The notes: generated by a model not told the origin, from the letters alone. Shown: positions 9,441 through 17,871, counted from the first letter of the stretch. The stretch is 64,000 bases of DNA from Bradyrhizobium sp. NP1 (GCF_030378205.1 NZ_CP127385.1:1962001-2026000), one strand, 5' to 3'. Numbers and translations: made by a program.

Positions 9441-11034
9441 GCCGCAGTCCATCCTGCTGACGGGCGCGTTGATCGGTGATCGCGCGCCCGATGGCACGTT
9501 ATCCGACAGCCTGCTGATCCGGGACGGCGCGATCGCCTGGATCGGCACACGCAAGGATGCGCCGGCGGCCGACCGGGTCATCGACCTTGGTGGCAGCCGG
9601 CTCTTGCCCGGATTGACTGACGCGCACTTGCATCTGTTCATGCGCGCGCAGGAACTGCTGAATCTGGCGCTGGGGCCTGCGACGACGTCTGTCGAAGCAC
9701 TGCTCGCGCAGGTTCGAACTGCTTGTTCGGCCGCCTCGCCCGGCGAATGGGTGATGTCCGCCGACTACAGCGAGCAATTCCTGAAGGAGCGACGTCACCC
9801 CGCGCGCGCCGAGCTCGATGCTGTTTCCAATGGCCGTCCTGTGCTGCTGCGCCGCACCGGCGGGCACCTGTCGGTGGCGAATTCCGCGGCACTCGCACGT
9901 GCAGGCTTCGATGACACGACGCCCGACCCTCCGGGCGGCACGATCGAGCGTGCGCAAGGAAAACTCTCCGGCGTGCTCACCGAGCATGCCGCCGATATCG
10001 TCGCAGGCCTGATCCCGCCGCCGTCGCCGGCGCGCACCAGCGCGGCGATCCGCAAGTTCGCCGACGAATGTCTGGGTTTCGGCATCGTCGCCGCGGTGGA
10101 GGCCGCGGTCGGCTTCAATCATGGCTTCGAGGCCGAATGGAACGTCTGGAACGCCCTTCGCGAGGCAGGTGGCCTGCCGCTGCGCATGGGGTTCATGCTG
10201 CGGATCGATCCGGCCGACGCGAGGCGGCTCGACCTCGTGCCTTCTGGTATCGATCCGCGCTGGCAGGTGCGGACCCTGAAATTCTTTGTCGACGGCATCA
10301 TCGGCGCGCGGACCGCGGCGTTCTCGGAAACCTATGCCGATCGCGATAGCTGCGGCCTCCTGATGGAGGAGCCTGACGCATTGCGTGCCAAGGTGATCGA
10401 AGCCCATGCCGCCGGCTGGCAGCTCGCGGCGCATGTGATCGGCGACCGCGGCATCGGGACCTGGCTCGATTGTCTGGAAGCGGCCGCGCGAACCGCGCCC
10501 GGCGAAGGCCGGCGCCATCGCCTCGAGCATTTCGCGGTGCCGGGACATGACGCGATCGCACGCGTCCGCCGGCTTGGGGCCATTGTCGTGCCGCAATACG
10601 GATTCCTGCACCGGCTGGGTGGCTCCTTTGCGGAAGCGGTGGGACCCGCTCGCGCGCAGCGGCTCTATCCCGGCAGAAGCGTCCGCGAGGCGGGCGTCGT
10701 GATTGCCGGCAGTTCCGATCACCCGATCGGGCCGCTGTCGGCTTATCAGGCGATCGCGACGGCCGTCGACCGCACCACCGCCTCAGGTCTCCTGCTCAAT
10801 GCCGGCGAGGCCTTGTCCATGCGAGAGGCGCTTGCCGCCTATGCTGAGGGCGGCACCTTCGCGATGGGCCATGAGCGATCACGGGGCCGGATCGAGGTTG
10901 GCCGGCGTGCCGATCTCGCCGTGCTCGATCGCGACATTCTTGCTCTTGCGCCGGCGGATATTGCCGCGGCCAGGAGCCGCCTGACCCTGGTTGAGGGGGA
11001 AATCGTTCATTCGGACGGAACGCTGGCCGATTGA
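9391..11034 (+). CDS. YtcJ-like metal-dependent amidohydrolase
   Basis: The 547-residue protein matches the YtcJ/amidohydrolase-3 group: LTDAHLHLFMRAQELL with the HxH metal motif near residue 75, KFFVDGIIGARTAAFSE, AAHVIGDRGI, HRLEHFAVPGHD and SSDHPIGPLSAYQAI supplying further metal-ligand histidines and aspartate. Such enzymes hydrolyse amide or cyclic amide bonds on varied substrates. The conserved part begins only at about SILLTGALIG (residue 20); the preceding residues, including both candidate ATG codons (9391, 9409), are encoded by hairpin B of the repeat. The gene's original start may have been lost, or lies at a non-ATG codon after 9440. Confidence 0.83.
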   Translation: MKESWQMASERQIRSTRPQSILLTGALIGDRAPDGTLSDSLLIRDGAIAWIGTRKDAPAADRVIDLGGSRLLPGLTDAHLHLFMRAQELLNLALGPATTSVEALLAQVRTACSAASPGEWVMSADYSEQFLKERRHPARAELDAVSNGRPVLLRRTGGHLSVANSAALARAGFDDTTPDPPGGTIERAQGKLSGVLTEHAADIVAGLIPPPSPARTSAAIRKFADECLGFGIVAAVEAAVGFNHGFEAEWNVWNALREAGGLPLRMGFMLRIDPADARRLDLVPSGIDPRWQVRTLKFFVDGIIGARTAAFSETYADRDSCGLLMEEPDALRAKVIEAHAAGWQLAAHVIGDRGIGTWLDCLEAAARTAPGEGRRHRLEHFAVPGHDAIARVRRLGAIVVPQYGFLHRLGGSFAEAVGPARAQRLYPGRSVREAGVVIAGSSDHPIGPLSAYQAIATAVDRTTASGLLLNAGEALSMREALAAYAEGGTFAMGHERSRGRIEVGRRADLAVLDRDILALAPADIAAARSRLTLVEGEIVHSDGTLAD

Positions 11035-11086
11035 ATACATTCACTAACCGGTGATTTCGCCGGAGAAACGGGCTTTTCGGCAGGTA

Positions 11087-11100
11087 ATTAACATGTTAAT
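11087..11100. promoter_or_regulatory. Candidate MarR-type operator before the aldehyde dehydrogenase gene
   Basis: ATTAACATGTTAAT is a perfect 14-bp palindrome 84 bases upstream of the aldehyde dehydrogenase ATG, in an otherwise GC-rich region. Its AT-rich dyad resembles operators bound by MarR-family repressors of aromatic catabolism. The MarR gene at 14978 is the nearest candidate to bind it. Binding is inferred. Confidence 0.45.
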
Positions 11101-11184
11101 AGTATCGCCCACACACAGGCTCCGGGGCGAGCCCGCAAGCCGTGGCAGCCAGCATGAGCAGACGATAGCCTGAAAGGGAGCGAC

Positions 11185-12723
11185 ATGAACAAGCCTCTCG
11201 CCAACGATGCACTGACCGACAATCTGCGCAAGGCGCAGCAGTTCCTGGCCCGCTTCCGGTCCGCCACCGTGCCGCACCGGATTGCCGGTGAAGCCGTGAC
11301 GAGCAGCGCCACCTTCGAGGATTTCGATCCCTCCGACAATTCGGTGCTCTGCAACGTGTCGTCGGGAGGGGCCTCCGAGATCGATCGCGCCGCGCGCGCC
11401 GCGGAAGAAGCCTTCCAGGTCTGGAAGACCGTTCCCGGCGAGAAGCGCCGTGCGCTGTTGCACAAGATCGCCGACAAGATCGAGGCGCGCTCCGAGGAGA
11501 TCGCGCTGGTCGAGAGCATCGATAGTGGCCAGGCGATCCGCTACATGGCGAAGGCGGCGCTGCGCGGCGCCGAGAATTTTCGCTTCTATGCCGACAAGGC
11601 TCCGGAAGCGCCCGATGGCCTGTCGCTGCCGACCGAGACTCATCTCAACTACACGGTCCGCCAGCCGATCGGGCCGATCGGCGTCATCACGCCGTGGAAC
11701 ACGCCCTTCATGCTCTCGACCTGGAAGATCGCGCCGGCGCTGGCGGCAGGCTGCACGGTGGTGCACAAGCCCGCGGAGTGGAGCCCGCTCAGCGCGGTGA
11801 TCCTGTCCGAGATCATGAGCGAGGTGTTCGAGGGCGCCGGCTTGCCCAAGGGCATCGTCAACCTGGTCCATGGCCTTGGCGAGAGTGCCGGCAAGGCATT
11901 GACCGAGCATCCCGCGATCAAGGCGATCGCCTTCGTCGGGGAGTCCGTCACTGGCAGCCATATCATGGCGCAGGGCGCGCCGACCCTGAAGCGCGTGCAT
12001 TTCGAGCTCGGCGGCAAGAATCCGGTGATCGTGTTCGACGATGCCGACCTCGATCGTGCCCGCGACGCCGTGCTGTTCATGATCTACAGCCTCAACGGCC
12101 AGCGCTGCACGTCCTCGAGCCGGGCGCTGGTGCAGCGCTCGATCTACGACAAGTTCACCGCCGAGCTGAAGGCGCGTGTCGAGAAGATCAAGGTCGGCCA
12201 TCCGCTCGATCCCGCGACCGAGATCGGGCCCCTGATCCATCAGCGCCATGTCGAGAAGGTGCTGAGCTACGCCGGCCATGCGACCAAGGACGGTGCGCAG
12301 ATCGCGGTCGGCGGCAAGCGCGCGCTCGACGGCAAGGGCAATTTCGTCTGCCCGACGCTGTTCACGGATGCCAACAACAAGATGCGCATCGCTCAGGAGG
12401 AGATTTTCGGACCCGTGCTGACCGTGATCCCCTTCGAGGACGAGGCGGATGCGCTGCGTATCGCCAACGACGTCCGCTACGGGCTTGCCGCCTATATCTG
12501 GACCGGCGACGTCGGCCGCGCCCACCGCGTCGCGCAGGGTGTCGAGGCCGGCATGGTCTGGGTCAATTCAGAGAATGTGCGTCACCTGCCGACGCCATTC
12601 GGCGGTGTCAAGGCGAGCGGCATCGGCCGCGACGGCGGCGACTACGCCTTCGAGATCTACATGGAGCACAAGAACATCGCGATCGGGCTCGACAGGCACC
12701 GCGCACCGAAAATCGGGGTGTGA
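11185..12723 (+). CDS. Aldehyde dehydrogenase, muconate-semialdehyde type
   Basis: The 512-residue NAD(P)-dependent dehydrogenase has IGPIGVITPWNTPFML, the glutamate in HFELGGKNPVIVF and the catalytic cysteine in NGQRCTSSSR, a context shared with 5-carboxymethyl-2-hydroxymuconate and 2-hydroxy/2-aminomuconate semialdehyde dehydrogenases. It would oxidise the semialdehyde made by the extradiol dioxygenase. The ATG at 11185 follows GGGAGCGAC. A 150-base upstream gap with a palindrome suggests its own promoter. The cyclase-like gene follows 30 bases later. Assignment to the semialdehyde subgroup rests on the active-site context and neighbours; the exact substrate is open. Confidence 0.85.
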   Translation: MNKPLANDALTDNLRKAQQFLARFRSATVPHRIAGEAVTSSATFEDFDPSDNSVLCNVSSGGASEIDRAARAAEEAFQVWKTVPGEKRRALLHKIADKIEARSEEIALVESIDSGQAIRYMAKAALRGAENFRFYADKAPEAPDGLSLPTETHLNYTVRQPIGPIGVITPWNTPFMLSTWKIAPALAAGCTVVHKPAEWSPLSAVILSEIMSEVFEGAGLPKGIVNLVHGLGESAGKALTEHPAIKAIAFVGESVTGSHIMAQGAPTLKRVHFELGGKNPVIVFDDADLDRARDAVLFMIYSLNGQRCTSSSRALVQRSIYDKFTAELKARVEKIKVGHPLDPATEIGPLIHQRHVEKVLSYAGHATKDGAQIAVGGKRALDGKGNFVCPTLFTDANNKMRIAQEEIFGPVLTVIPFEDEADALRIANDVRYGLAAYIWTGDVGRAHRVAQGVEAGMVWVNSENVRHLPTPFGGVKASGIGRDGGDYAFEIYMEHKNIAIGLDRHRAPKIGV

Positions 12724-12753
12724 GCGCAGCGCGACCAAAAAGGGGAGATGGCG

Positions 12754-13578
12754 ATGAACAGCCGGCTGCCGGGCTTCGATGCGAAACTGTTCGGCGCGAT
12801 CGGGGCAGGGGCAAAAGTCTACGAGCTGTCGCATGCGATGGCGCCGTCGATGCCGGTCTATCATCAGCACATTCCCTATTCGCTGGCGTTGCATCGCCGG
12901 CATGGCGACCCGCATCCGAAGAAGCGGGAAGACGGCTCGAGCTTTGCCAACGAGGTGATCGTCACGTCAGGCCATTCCGGCACGCATATTGACGCGCTTG
13001 GTCACTTCTCTCGCAACGGCTGCCTGCATGGCGGCATCAAGGTGTCCGAGGTCGAGACCCGCGACGGCTATCGCGAGCTGAATGCGGCTGACATCCCGCC
13101 GATCATCCAGCCTGCCGTCGTCCTCGACGTCGCCGTCGCCAGGGGCGTCGACTGCCTCGGTCCGGCCGAACAGATTTCGGTTGCCGACATGGAGCGCGCG
13201 CTGGCGCTGAGCGGCTCCGAGATCAAGGCAGGCGATGCGGTCCTGATCCGAACCGGCTGGTCAAAATACTGGACCGATGGCGAGACCTTCATCGGCCGTC
13301 GCGGCGGCATGCCCGGCCCCGGCGAGGAGGCGGCGCGCTGGCTGATCGCGCGCGGCGCGACGCTGGTCGGCTCCGACACGCCGGGCTTCGAATGCCTGCC
13401 GACGCCGGGTGTCTCGGTTCACGCCATCATGCTGGTGGATGAAGGCATCCACATCATGGAAAACCTCAACCTCGACGAAATCGCTTCGCTGCGGCGCCCG
13501 CGCGTGCTGTTCATCGCGCTTCCCCTGCGCCTGTCGGGTAGCACCGGCTCGCCGATCCGACCGGTCGCGATCGCCTGA
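12754..13578 (+). CDS. Cyclase/kynurenine formamidase-like metal hydrolase
   Basis: The 274-residue protein carries the cyclase-family metal motif SGHSGTHIDALGHF (HxGTHxDxxxHF) near residue 75 and GSDTPGFECLPTPG later. Members include bacterial kynurenine formamidase and isatin hydrolase, which cut amide bonds with Mn or Zn. In a pathway containing a ring-hydroxylating dioxygenase and amino-group processing proteins, hydrolysis of an N-acyl aniline or lactam is plausible. The second ATG (12754) is chosen because AGGGGAG (12741-12747) touches the first ATG at 12748. It is probably co-transcribed with the aldehyde dehydrogenase. Its end faces the minus-strand LuxR-like gene 9 bases away. Confidence 0.82.
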   Translation: MNSRLPGFDAKLFGAIGAGAKVYELSHAMAPSMPVYHQHIPYSLALHRRHGDPHPKKREDGSSFANEVIVTSGHSGTHIDALGHFSRNGCLHGGIKVSEVETRDGYRELNAADIPPIIQPAVVLDVAVARGVDCLGPAEQISVADMERALALSGSEIKAGDAVLIRTGWSKYWTDGETFIGRRGGMPGPGEEAARWLIARGATLVGSDTPGFECLPTPGVSVHAIMLVDEGIHIMENLNLDEIASLRRPRVLFIALPLRLSGSTGSPIRPVAIA

Positions 13579-13587
13579 GGCGGCGTC

Positions 13588-13965
13588 TCAGAGATGGATC
13601 ACGCCGAGCCGCGCCGCATGCGCCACCGCATCGGTACGGCCGGTGGCGTCGAGCTTGTCGAGCAGCGAGCTGACGTGGAACTTGACGGTGTGCGCCGAAA
13701 TCCCAAGCCGCTTGGCGATCGCCTTGTTCGAGGCGCCTTCGGCCAATAGCCCCAGCACGTCGCGCTCGCGCGGCGTGAGGTCGAACTCCTGCGCTCCGGA
13801 GGTGCGCGGTGTCGTCCGCGACACCAGCGCCAGCGCGGCCGCCTCGCCCGGTGCGGCGATGCGCAGGCCGGCCACGCCGGCGAGCAGCGCGGCGATCCGG
13901 TCGGCCAGGACCGGATCCTCGACCTCGATGGCGACGACGATCGCTGAAGAACCTTCCTCGCTCAC
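13588..13965 (-). CDS. Short LuxR-type HTH protein lacking a full receiver domain
   Basis: This 125-residue protein has a complete C-terminal LuxR/NarL helix-turn-helix (LTPRERDVLGLLAEGASNKAIAKRLGISAHTVKFHVSSLL). The N-terminal 60 residues begin AIVVAIEVEDPVLADRIAALLAG, resembling the first alpha/beta units of a receiver, but no phosphoacceptor region or remaining receiver is present. The GTG start overlaps the stop of the upstream HtrA-like gene by GTGA, so the two are translationally coupled. It could be a regulator whose activity is set by the PDZ partner rather than by phosphorylation. That link is inferred. Confidence 0.8.
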   Translation of the reverse strand: MSEEGSSAIVVAIEVEDPVLADRIAALLAGVAGLRIAAPGEAAALALVSRTTPRTSGAQEFDLTPRERDVLGLLAEGASNKAIAKRLGISAHTVKFHVSSLLDKLDATGRTDAVAHAARLGVIHL

Positions 13966-14831
13966 GCTTCGCGCCTTTCGCCGATGGTGACCTTGAAGCG
14001 TGCTGGCTCGCCTGCGCGCCGCACGGCGACGTCGACGACCGAGCCGATGCTTTCCGGGCCGAGCGCCTGCAGTAGCGCCCGCACGCCGGAGAGCTTCTGG
14101 TCGTTCCAGGCGACGATGATGTCGCCCTGCCGGATACCCGCGGCCGCCGAAGGACCTTCGCCGTCGAGGCTCATCACCATCGCGCCGATCCCGTCGTCGA
14201 GCTTGACCGGTTGCAATCCGACGCCGAGATAGCCGCGCCCGATCCGCCCGTGGGTTTCGAGCCGGCTCGCGACGCGCTCGATCGTGGCCGAGGGAATCAC
14301 GAGCACGCGCCGCGGGCCGAGCACCGCCATGCCGATGGCTTCGCCCGTGGCATTGAGCGCGAGCCCGCCCTGGTGGCCGTGACGCAGCCGGACGTCGAGT
14401 TCGATCCTGGCGTCGATCTCGCCGCCGCGCAGGCTGCGCCAGGGCTTGCCGACCAGCGAGACAGTGCCGAGTGCAGCCGTGGGCACGCCGTGTTCCGCGG
14501 CGGCGACGACGCAGAGCGTGCCGAGCGCGGGGACCTGTTGCGACAGCGTGATCGGCGGAATGCTCCCGGTGTCGACGCGCAGCAATGCGACATCCGTGGT
14601 GTGGTCGCGTCCCGCGATAGTGGCCTGCTGCACGGAGCCGTCCGGCAGCCTGATCGAGACCTCGCCTTCGTCCGCGAGCGCCTCCTCGGCGGTGATGACG
14701 AGGCCTTTCTTCCACACGAAGCCGGTTGCCCGCAAACGGTGCGAATGCACGGAAACGATCGCGGGGGCAGCTCGTGCGACGACGTTCGTGATGGCGGAAG
14801 ATAGCGAAGCAAGGCTGGTTGTGTCGTTCAT
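13962..14831 (-). CDS. HtrA-like trypsin-fold/PDZ protein with lost catalytic residues
   Basis: The 289-residue protein has a trypsin-fold domain followed by a PDZ domain (RGYLGVGLQPVKLDDG, then AAAGIRQGDIIVAWNDQKL), as in HtrA/DegP. Two of three catalytic positions are changed: the histidine region reads GLVITAEEALADEG, and the GNSGG serine region reads GHQGGLALN. The aspartate region RDHTTDVALLRVD remains. No signal peptide is seen from the chosen ATG, so it may be cytoplasmic. The ATG at 14831 has TGGAGGG eight bases upstream. It is coupled to the short LuxR gene, which suggests a ligand- or peptide-sensing role in place of proteolysis. Confidence 0.82.
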   Translation of the reverse strand: MNDTTSLASLSSAITNVVARAAPAIVSVHSHRLRATGFVWKKGLVITAEEALADEGEVSIRLPDGSVQQATIAGRDHTTDVALLRVDTGSIPPITLSQQVPALGTLCVVAAAEHGVPTAALGTVSLVGKPWRSLRGGEIDARIELDVRLRHGHQGGLALNATGEAIGMAVLGPRRVLVIPSATIERVASRLETHGRIGRGYLGVGLQPVKLDDGIGAMVMSLDGEGPSAAAGIRQGDIIVAWNDQKLSGVRALLQALGPESIGSVVDVAVRRAGEPARFKVTIGERREA

Positions 14832-14927
14832 GGATCCCTCCAAATGGATTTTCTCCAATCTGGGAATTTTACACGCCACGGTGAACTAGCCGGATGGTCA
14901 GGCTTCTCGCCAGCAGATCGACGCAGT

Positions 14928-14981
14928 CTAGGGGAGCGGATTTGACGTTCGCTACCCATTTTGCCGGAATCGGACCACTAG
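14928..14981. repeat. Composite palindromic repeat, internally deleted copy 2
   Basis: This 54-bp segment begins CTAGGGGAGCGGATTTGACG and ends GGAATCGGACCACTAG. Its left 37 bases match the outer arm of hairpin B and its right 17 bases match the outer arm of hairpin A of the full copies, joined directly with about 112 bp missing. It keeps CTAG at both ends. The right-hand CTAG includes the stop codon of the MarR gene. Confidence 0.85.
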
Positions 14982-15562
14982 CCCGCGCCTTGCGCGCCGC
15001 GCCTGATTCGCTTCACCGGCGCGTGGCTCGAATACGGAAGGTCGGATTGGTCGCCCATGTGGGGAATGCGATCTTCGAGATGGCGGATCACGCGCAGGAA
15101 CGTCTCGACCGATTTCGCATCGAGCCCCGCGGTAAGATTGTCGTGGCGCCTGAGAATTTCGCTCAGGCTGCGATCGAGCAACTCGGTGCCGGCCTTCGAC
15201 AGCCGGATCTCCGAGCGGTTGCGCGCGTCGCCCTTGACCTGCTCGATCTTGACCAGGCCCTTGCGGGCGAGCGCGCCCGCCTCGCGGCTGACGACGGCCT
15301 TGTCGAGGCTGGCCCGGGTCCAGATGTCGTAGGCGCTGGCCGGCTGGTGCTCGGCGAGAAAGGACAGGATGCGCCACTGCGCGAGCGAAACGCCATAGCG
15401 CTGCAGGAAAAACACGTTCGAGCTTGCCCTGAGCCTGGCGACGAAGCTCGACAGCACGGTTGGGATATAGCGGTCGAAGTCGATGACGAGCTTCGCGTGG
15501 CTCGCCGCCTTTGCATTTCCCGGCGCGGGGGCGGCTCTCGTCCTGGTGCTTGGCTGTGTCAT
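14978..15562 (-). CDS. MarR family transcriptional regulator
   Basis: The 194-residue protein has the MarR winged helix: YGVSLAQWRILSFLAEH, then SLDKAVVSREAGALARKGLVKIEQ and a wing at GDARNRSEIRLSKAG. An extended Ala/Pro-rich N terminus precedes it. The ATG at 15562 follows GAGGTGA; the frame is open to 15643. Such repressors commonly control aromatic degradation and respond to the substrate. Perfect dyads at 11087-11100 and 19502-19520 are possible targets. The stop codon TAG (14978-14980) is supplied by the repeat copy 2, and the last residues RRGAQGAG lie just outside the repeat. Confidence 0.83.
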   Translation of the reverse strand: MTQPSTRTRAAPAPGNAKAASHAKLVIDFDRYIPTVLSSFVARLRASSNVFFLQRYGVSLAQWRILSFLAEHQPASAYDIWTRASLDKAVVSREAGALARKGLVKIEQVKGDARNRSEIRLSKAGTELLDRSLSEILRRHDNLTAGLDAKSVETFLRVIRHLEDRIPHMGDQSDLPYSSHAPVKRIRRGAQGAG

Positions 15563-15667
15563 GGAATTTCGTTCATCACCTCGATCGTGTGGAGCGACGT
15601 CCGTCGGTTCCCGCACAAGAGCAAAGTCAGCCGGCGCGATCAAGGGCGGCGGCTCAGGGCTGCTTTC

Positions 15668-16996
15668 TCAGCGCGCGGCCTGTGCGGCCTGGATCAGCTT
15701 CGGCCGCGCGATGAAGATCAGCACTGCGGCCGCAACCAGAACGCCGGAGACCACCAGGAAGCCGCCGGTGAAGCTGCCGCTAGCATCCTTGATCCGTCCG
15801 ATCACGACAGGGATCAGTGCGCCGCCGATGCTGCCGATCATGGCCACCAGCCCGATCGCGCCGGGCGCGCTTTCCCGCGACAGATAGGATTGCGGGATGG
15901 TCCAGAACACCGCCTGCGTTCCGTAGACGCCGACATTGGCGACCATGAAGCCGACGATGATCAGCACCGGCGTGGTCGCAAAGGCGGCGATCGCGAAACC
16001 TGACGCCGCGAGCAGCATGGTGGCGATCGTATAGTAGAAGCGTTCGCCGACATGGTCGGAATGACGCGACAGTGCAATCATCCCCACCAGTCCGGCGATC
16101 GGCGGGATCGCGGTGACCATGCCGACCTGTGATGCCGGAAGCCCGAACGTCTTGATGATCTGCGGCAGCCAGGGGAACAGCGATGCCAGTGCGCAAAACA
16201 GGCCGAAATTGCAGAGGCCGAACAACAGCACCATCGGCCTTGTGATGGTCCTCCACACGCCTTCGCCATGCACGACGCCCCTGGCGCGCGTATCATGTTC
16301 AAGCGCGCCGTTGAGCCATCTTTTCTGTTCCGTCGTCAGCCAGCTGGCATCGTTGGGACGGTCGGTCAGGTAGAAGATGCCGACAACGCCGAGGATGATC
16401 GGCGGCAGGCCTTCCAGGATGAACAGCCATTTCCATCCGGGAATGCCGAGGGTGCCATGCAGCTCGAGTATGGCCCCTGAAATCAGCGAGGCGAAGATAT
16501 AGGAAATCGGCACCGCATAGTTGAACATCGCGTTGTAGCGCGCGCGATATTTGAACGGAAACCACAGGCTCAACAGCAGCATCACGCCGGGAAACAGGCC
16601 GGACTCGGCAAAGCCAAGGAAGGCCCGGAAAGCATAAAGGCTCAAGGGTCCTTGCGTGAACGCCATCAGGACGGTGGCGATGCCCCAGAGGATCGCAATG
16701 CGGGTGAGCGTGATGCGGGCGCCGTAGCGGCCGAGGATCAGGTTGCTCGGTATCTCGAACAAGGCGTAGGTGAAATACATGATGCCGACGCCGATGCCGA
16801 ACATCTCGGCATTGAGCCCGAGATCCTTGTTCATCGAAAGCGCGGCAAAGGAGATGTTGCCGCGATCGAGGATCGCGAGAAAATACATCGCCATCACGTA
16901 CCACATCAGCCGCCGCGCGACGGCGCGGATGGTCGTGCTTTCGACCACCTGTTCGTCGGCAGAGGCGAAGGCCTTCTCGACCGCGAGCTCGGACAT
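15668..16996 (-). CDS. MFS transporter, anion:cation symporter-like
   Basis: The 442-residue protein has about 12 membrane segments and MFS loop motifs, with LDRGNISFAALSMNKDLGL in the first part and LILGRYGARITLTRIAILWG between helices 2 and 3, as in the phthalate, 4-hydroxyphenylacetate and tartrate carriers of the ACS family. It probably imports an aromatic acid by proton symport. It is the last gene of a minus-strand run with the ring-hydroxylating dioxygenase, 30 bases after the ferredoxin gene, so it likely carries the dioxygenase substrate. Confidence 0.87.
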   Translation of the reverse strand: MSELAVEKAFASADEQVVESTTIRAVARRLMWYVMAMYFLAILDRGNISFAALSMNKDLGLNAEMFGIGVGIMYFTYALFEIPSNLILGRYGARITLTRIAILWGIATVLMAFTQGPLSLYAFRAFLGFAESGLFPGVMLLLSLWFPFKYRARYNAMFNYAVPISYIFASLISGAILELHGTLGIPGWKWLFILEGLPPIILGVVGIFYLTDRPNDASWLTTEQKRWLNGALEHDTRARGVVHGEGVWRTITRPMVLLFGLCNFGLFCALASLFPWLPQIIKTFGLPASQVGMVTAIPPIAGLVGMIALSRHSDHVGERFYYTIATMLLAASGFAIAAFATTPVLIIVGFMVANVGVYGTQAVFWTIPQSYLSRESAPGAIGLVAMIGSIGGALIPVVIGRIKDASGSFTGGFLVVSGVLVAAAVLIFIARPKLIQAAQAAR

Positions 16997-17026
16997 GCGC
17001 TTTCTTCCTCCCTGGTCGGCCGCGTC

Positions 17027-17356
17027 CTATTCGCCGGGCAAGTACACCTGAAGCCTGTCGCCTTCTATCCGCACCGGATAGGTCGGGATGTCGATCTCGA
17101 CCGGACTCGTCAGCGCCTCGCCCGAGCGGATGTCGAAGCGGCCGTTGTGCAGCGGGCACTCGATCTCGTATCCGTCCAGAAGCCCGTCCGAGAGCATGGC
17201 TTCGGCGTGACTGCAAATGTTGCCGGTCGCAAAGAAATCCGCGCCGACGCGGTAGATCGCGAGCTGCGCGCCGGCAATCTCGAGTCCGAGCGGCTCGCCT
17301 TCCTTGACGGCGTCGAGGGCGCAGGCTTCGTGCCAGGTTCCTTGCGGGGCTGTCAT
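17027..17356 (-). CDS. Rieske-type [2Fe-2S] ferredoxin of a ring-hydroxylating dioxygenase
   Basis: The 109-residue protein has the Rieske ligands in the pattern C-x-H (ICSHAEAM) and C-x2-H (ECPLHNGRFD), separated by 17 residues, and the compact length of BphF/NdoA-type ferredoxins. It would pass electrons from a reductase to the alpha subunit at 17871. The start codon lies 2 bases after the beta subunit stop, which supports one transcript. No ferredoxin reductase gene is seen in the window. Confidence 0.9.
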   Translation of the reverse strand: MTAPQGTWHEACALDAVKEGEPLGLEIAGAQLAIYRVGADFFATGNICSHAEAMLSDGLLDGYEIECPLHNGRFDIRSGEALTSPVEIDIPTYPVRIEGDRLQVYLPGE

Positions 17357-17358
17357 GG

Positions 17359-17871
17359 TCAGATGCTGTAGAAATCGAGGACCGTGGGTACGCGGTCGTT
17401 GACGAGCGTGATGACCTTGCGCGCGATCTTCCAGCCGCCGTCATCGAGTGACAGCGTATGACGATAGCGGCCGTGGCGGACGTGCTCCCTGGCGACCCGC
17501 GGATCGTAGACGTGAACGGAGAAGGCGGATTCGCAGACGATTTCCCTCGCGTTCGCCTCGATCACCTCGACATTGCCGATCTGGTGCACGGTGCGCGGCA
17601 GTGGCAGCGCGGTAATCGACTTGCGGGATTCGATCCGGGAAATCCGTTCTTCGAGCCCGCGCCTGTTGTCGTGATAGATCAGCGAGACCTGGGTCTGCGG
17701 ATCGCTGGTCGTCTCGTACTCGTCGAGCCAGGCCGGCACCCAGTACACCGCATCCGGCCGGTACATCGCGACCCAGTCCGCCCAGTCGCCGCGATCGAGC
17801 AGGCGGGCTTCCCGGTAGATGGTCGCGGCCGCGATCTGCGTCGCATCGCCATTCATGGCCGGCCCTGACAT
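17359..17871 (-). CDS. Ring-hydroxylating dioxygenase beta subunit
   Basis: The 170-residue protein matches the small subunit of Rieske aromatic dioxygenases: YREARLLDRGDWADWVAMY near the N terminus, then YWVPAWLDEYETT, SLIYHDNRRGLEERISRIES and a closing RKVITLVND. It is a structural subunit with a cystatin/NTF2-like fold and no metal. The ATG overlaps the alpha subunit stop as TAATG, which gives translational coupling; longer in-frame starts would run into the alpha gene. LIYHDNRRGLEERI resembles the benzoate/anthranilate-type beta subunits. Confidence 0.88.
   Translation of the reverse strand: MSGPAMNGDATQIAAATIYREARLLDRGDWADWVAMYRPDAVYWVPAWLDEYETTSDPQTQVSLIYHDNRRGLEERISRIESRKSITALPLPRTVHQIGNVEVIEANAREIVCESAFSVHVYDPRVAREHVRHGRYRHTLSLDDGGWKIARKVITLVNDRVPTVLDFYSI

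Noticed and set aside
13588..14715. A long minus-strand frame of 375 codons ending in a LuxR domain
   Set aside because: Only the last 125 codons are real. The rest lies in another frame over the HtrA-like gene and is Arg/Ala-rich noise; the GTGA overlap at 13962-13965 marks the true start.
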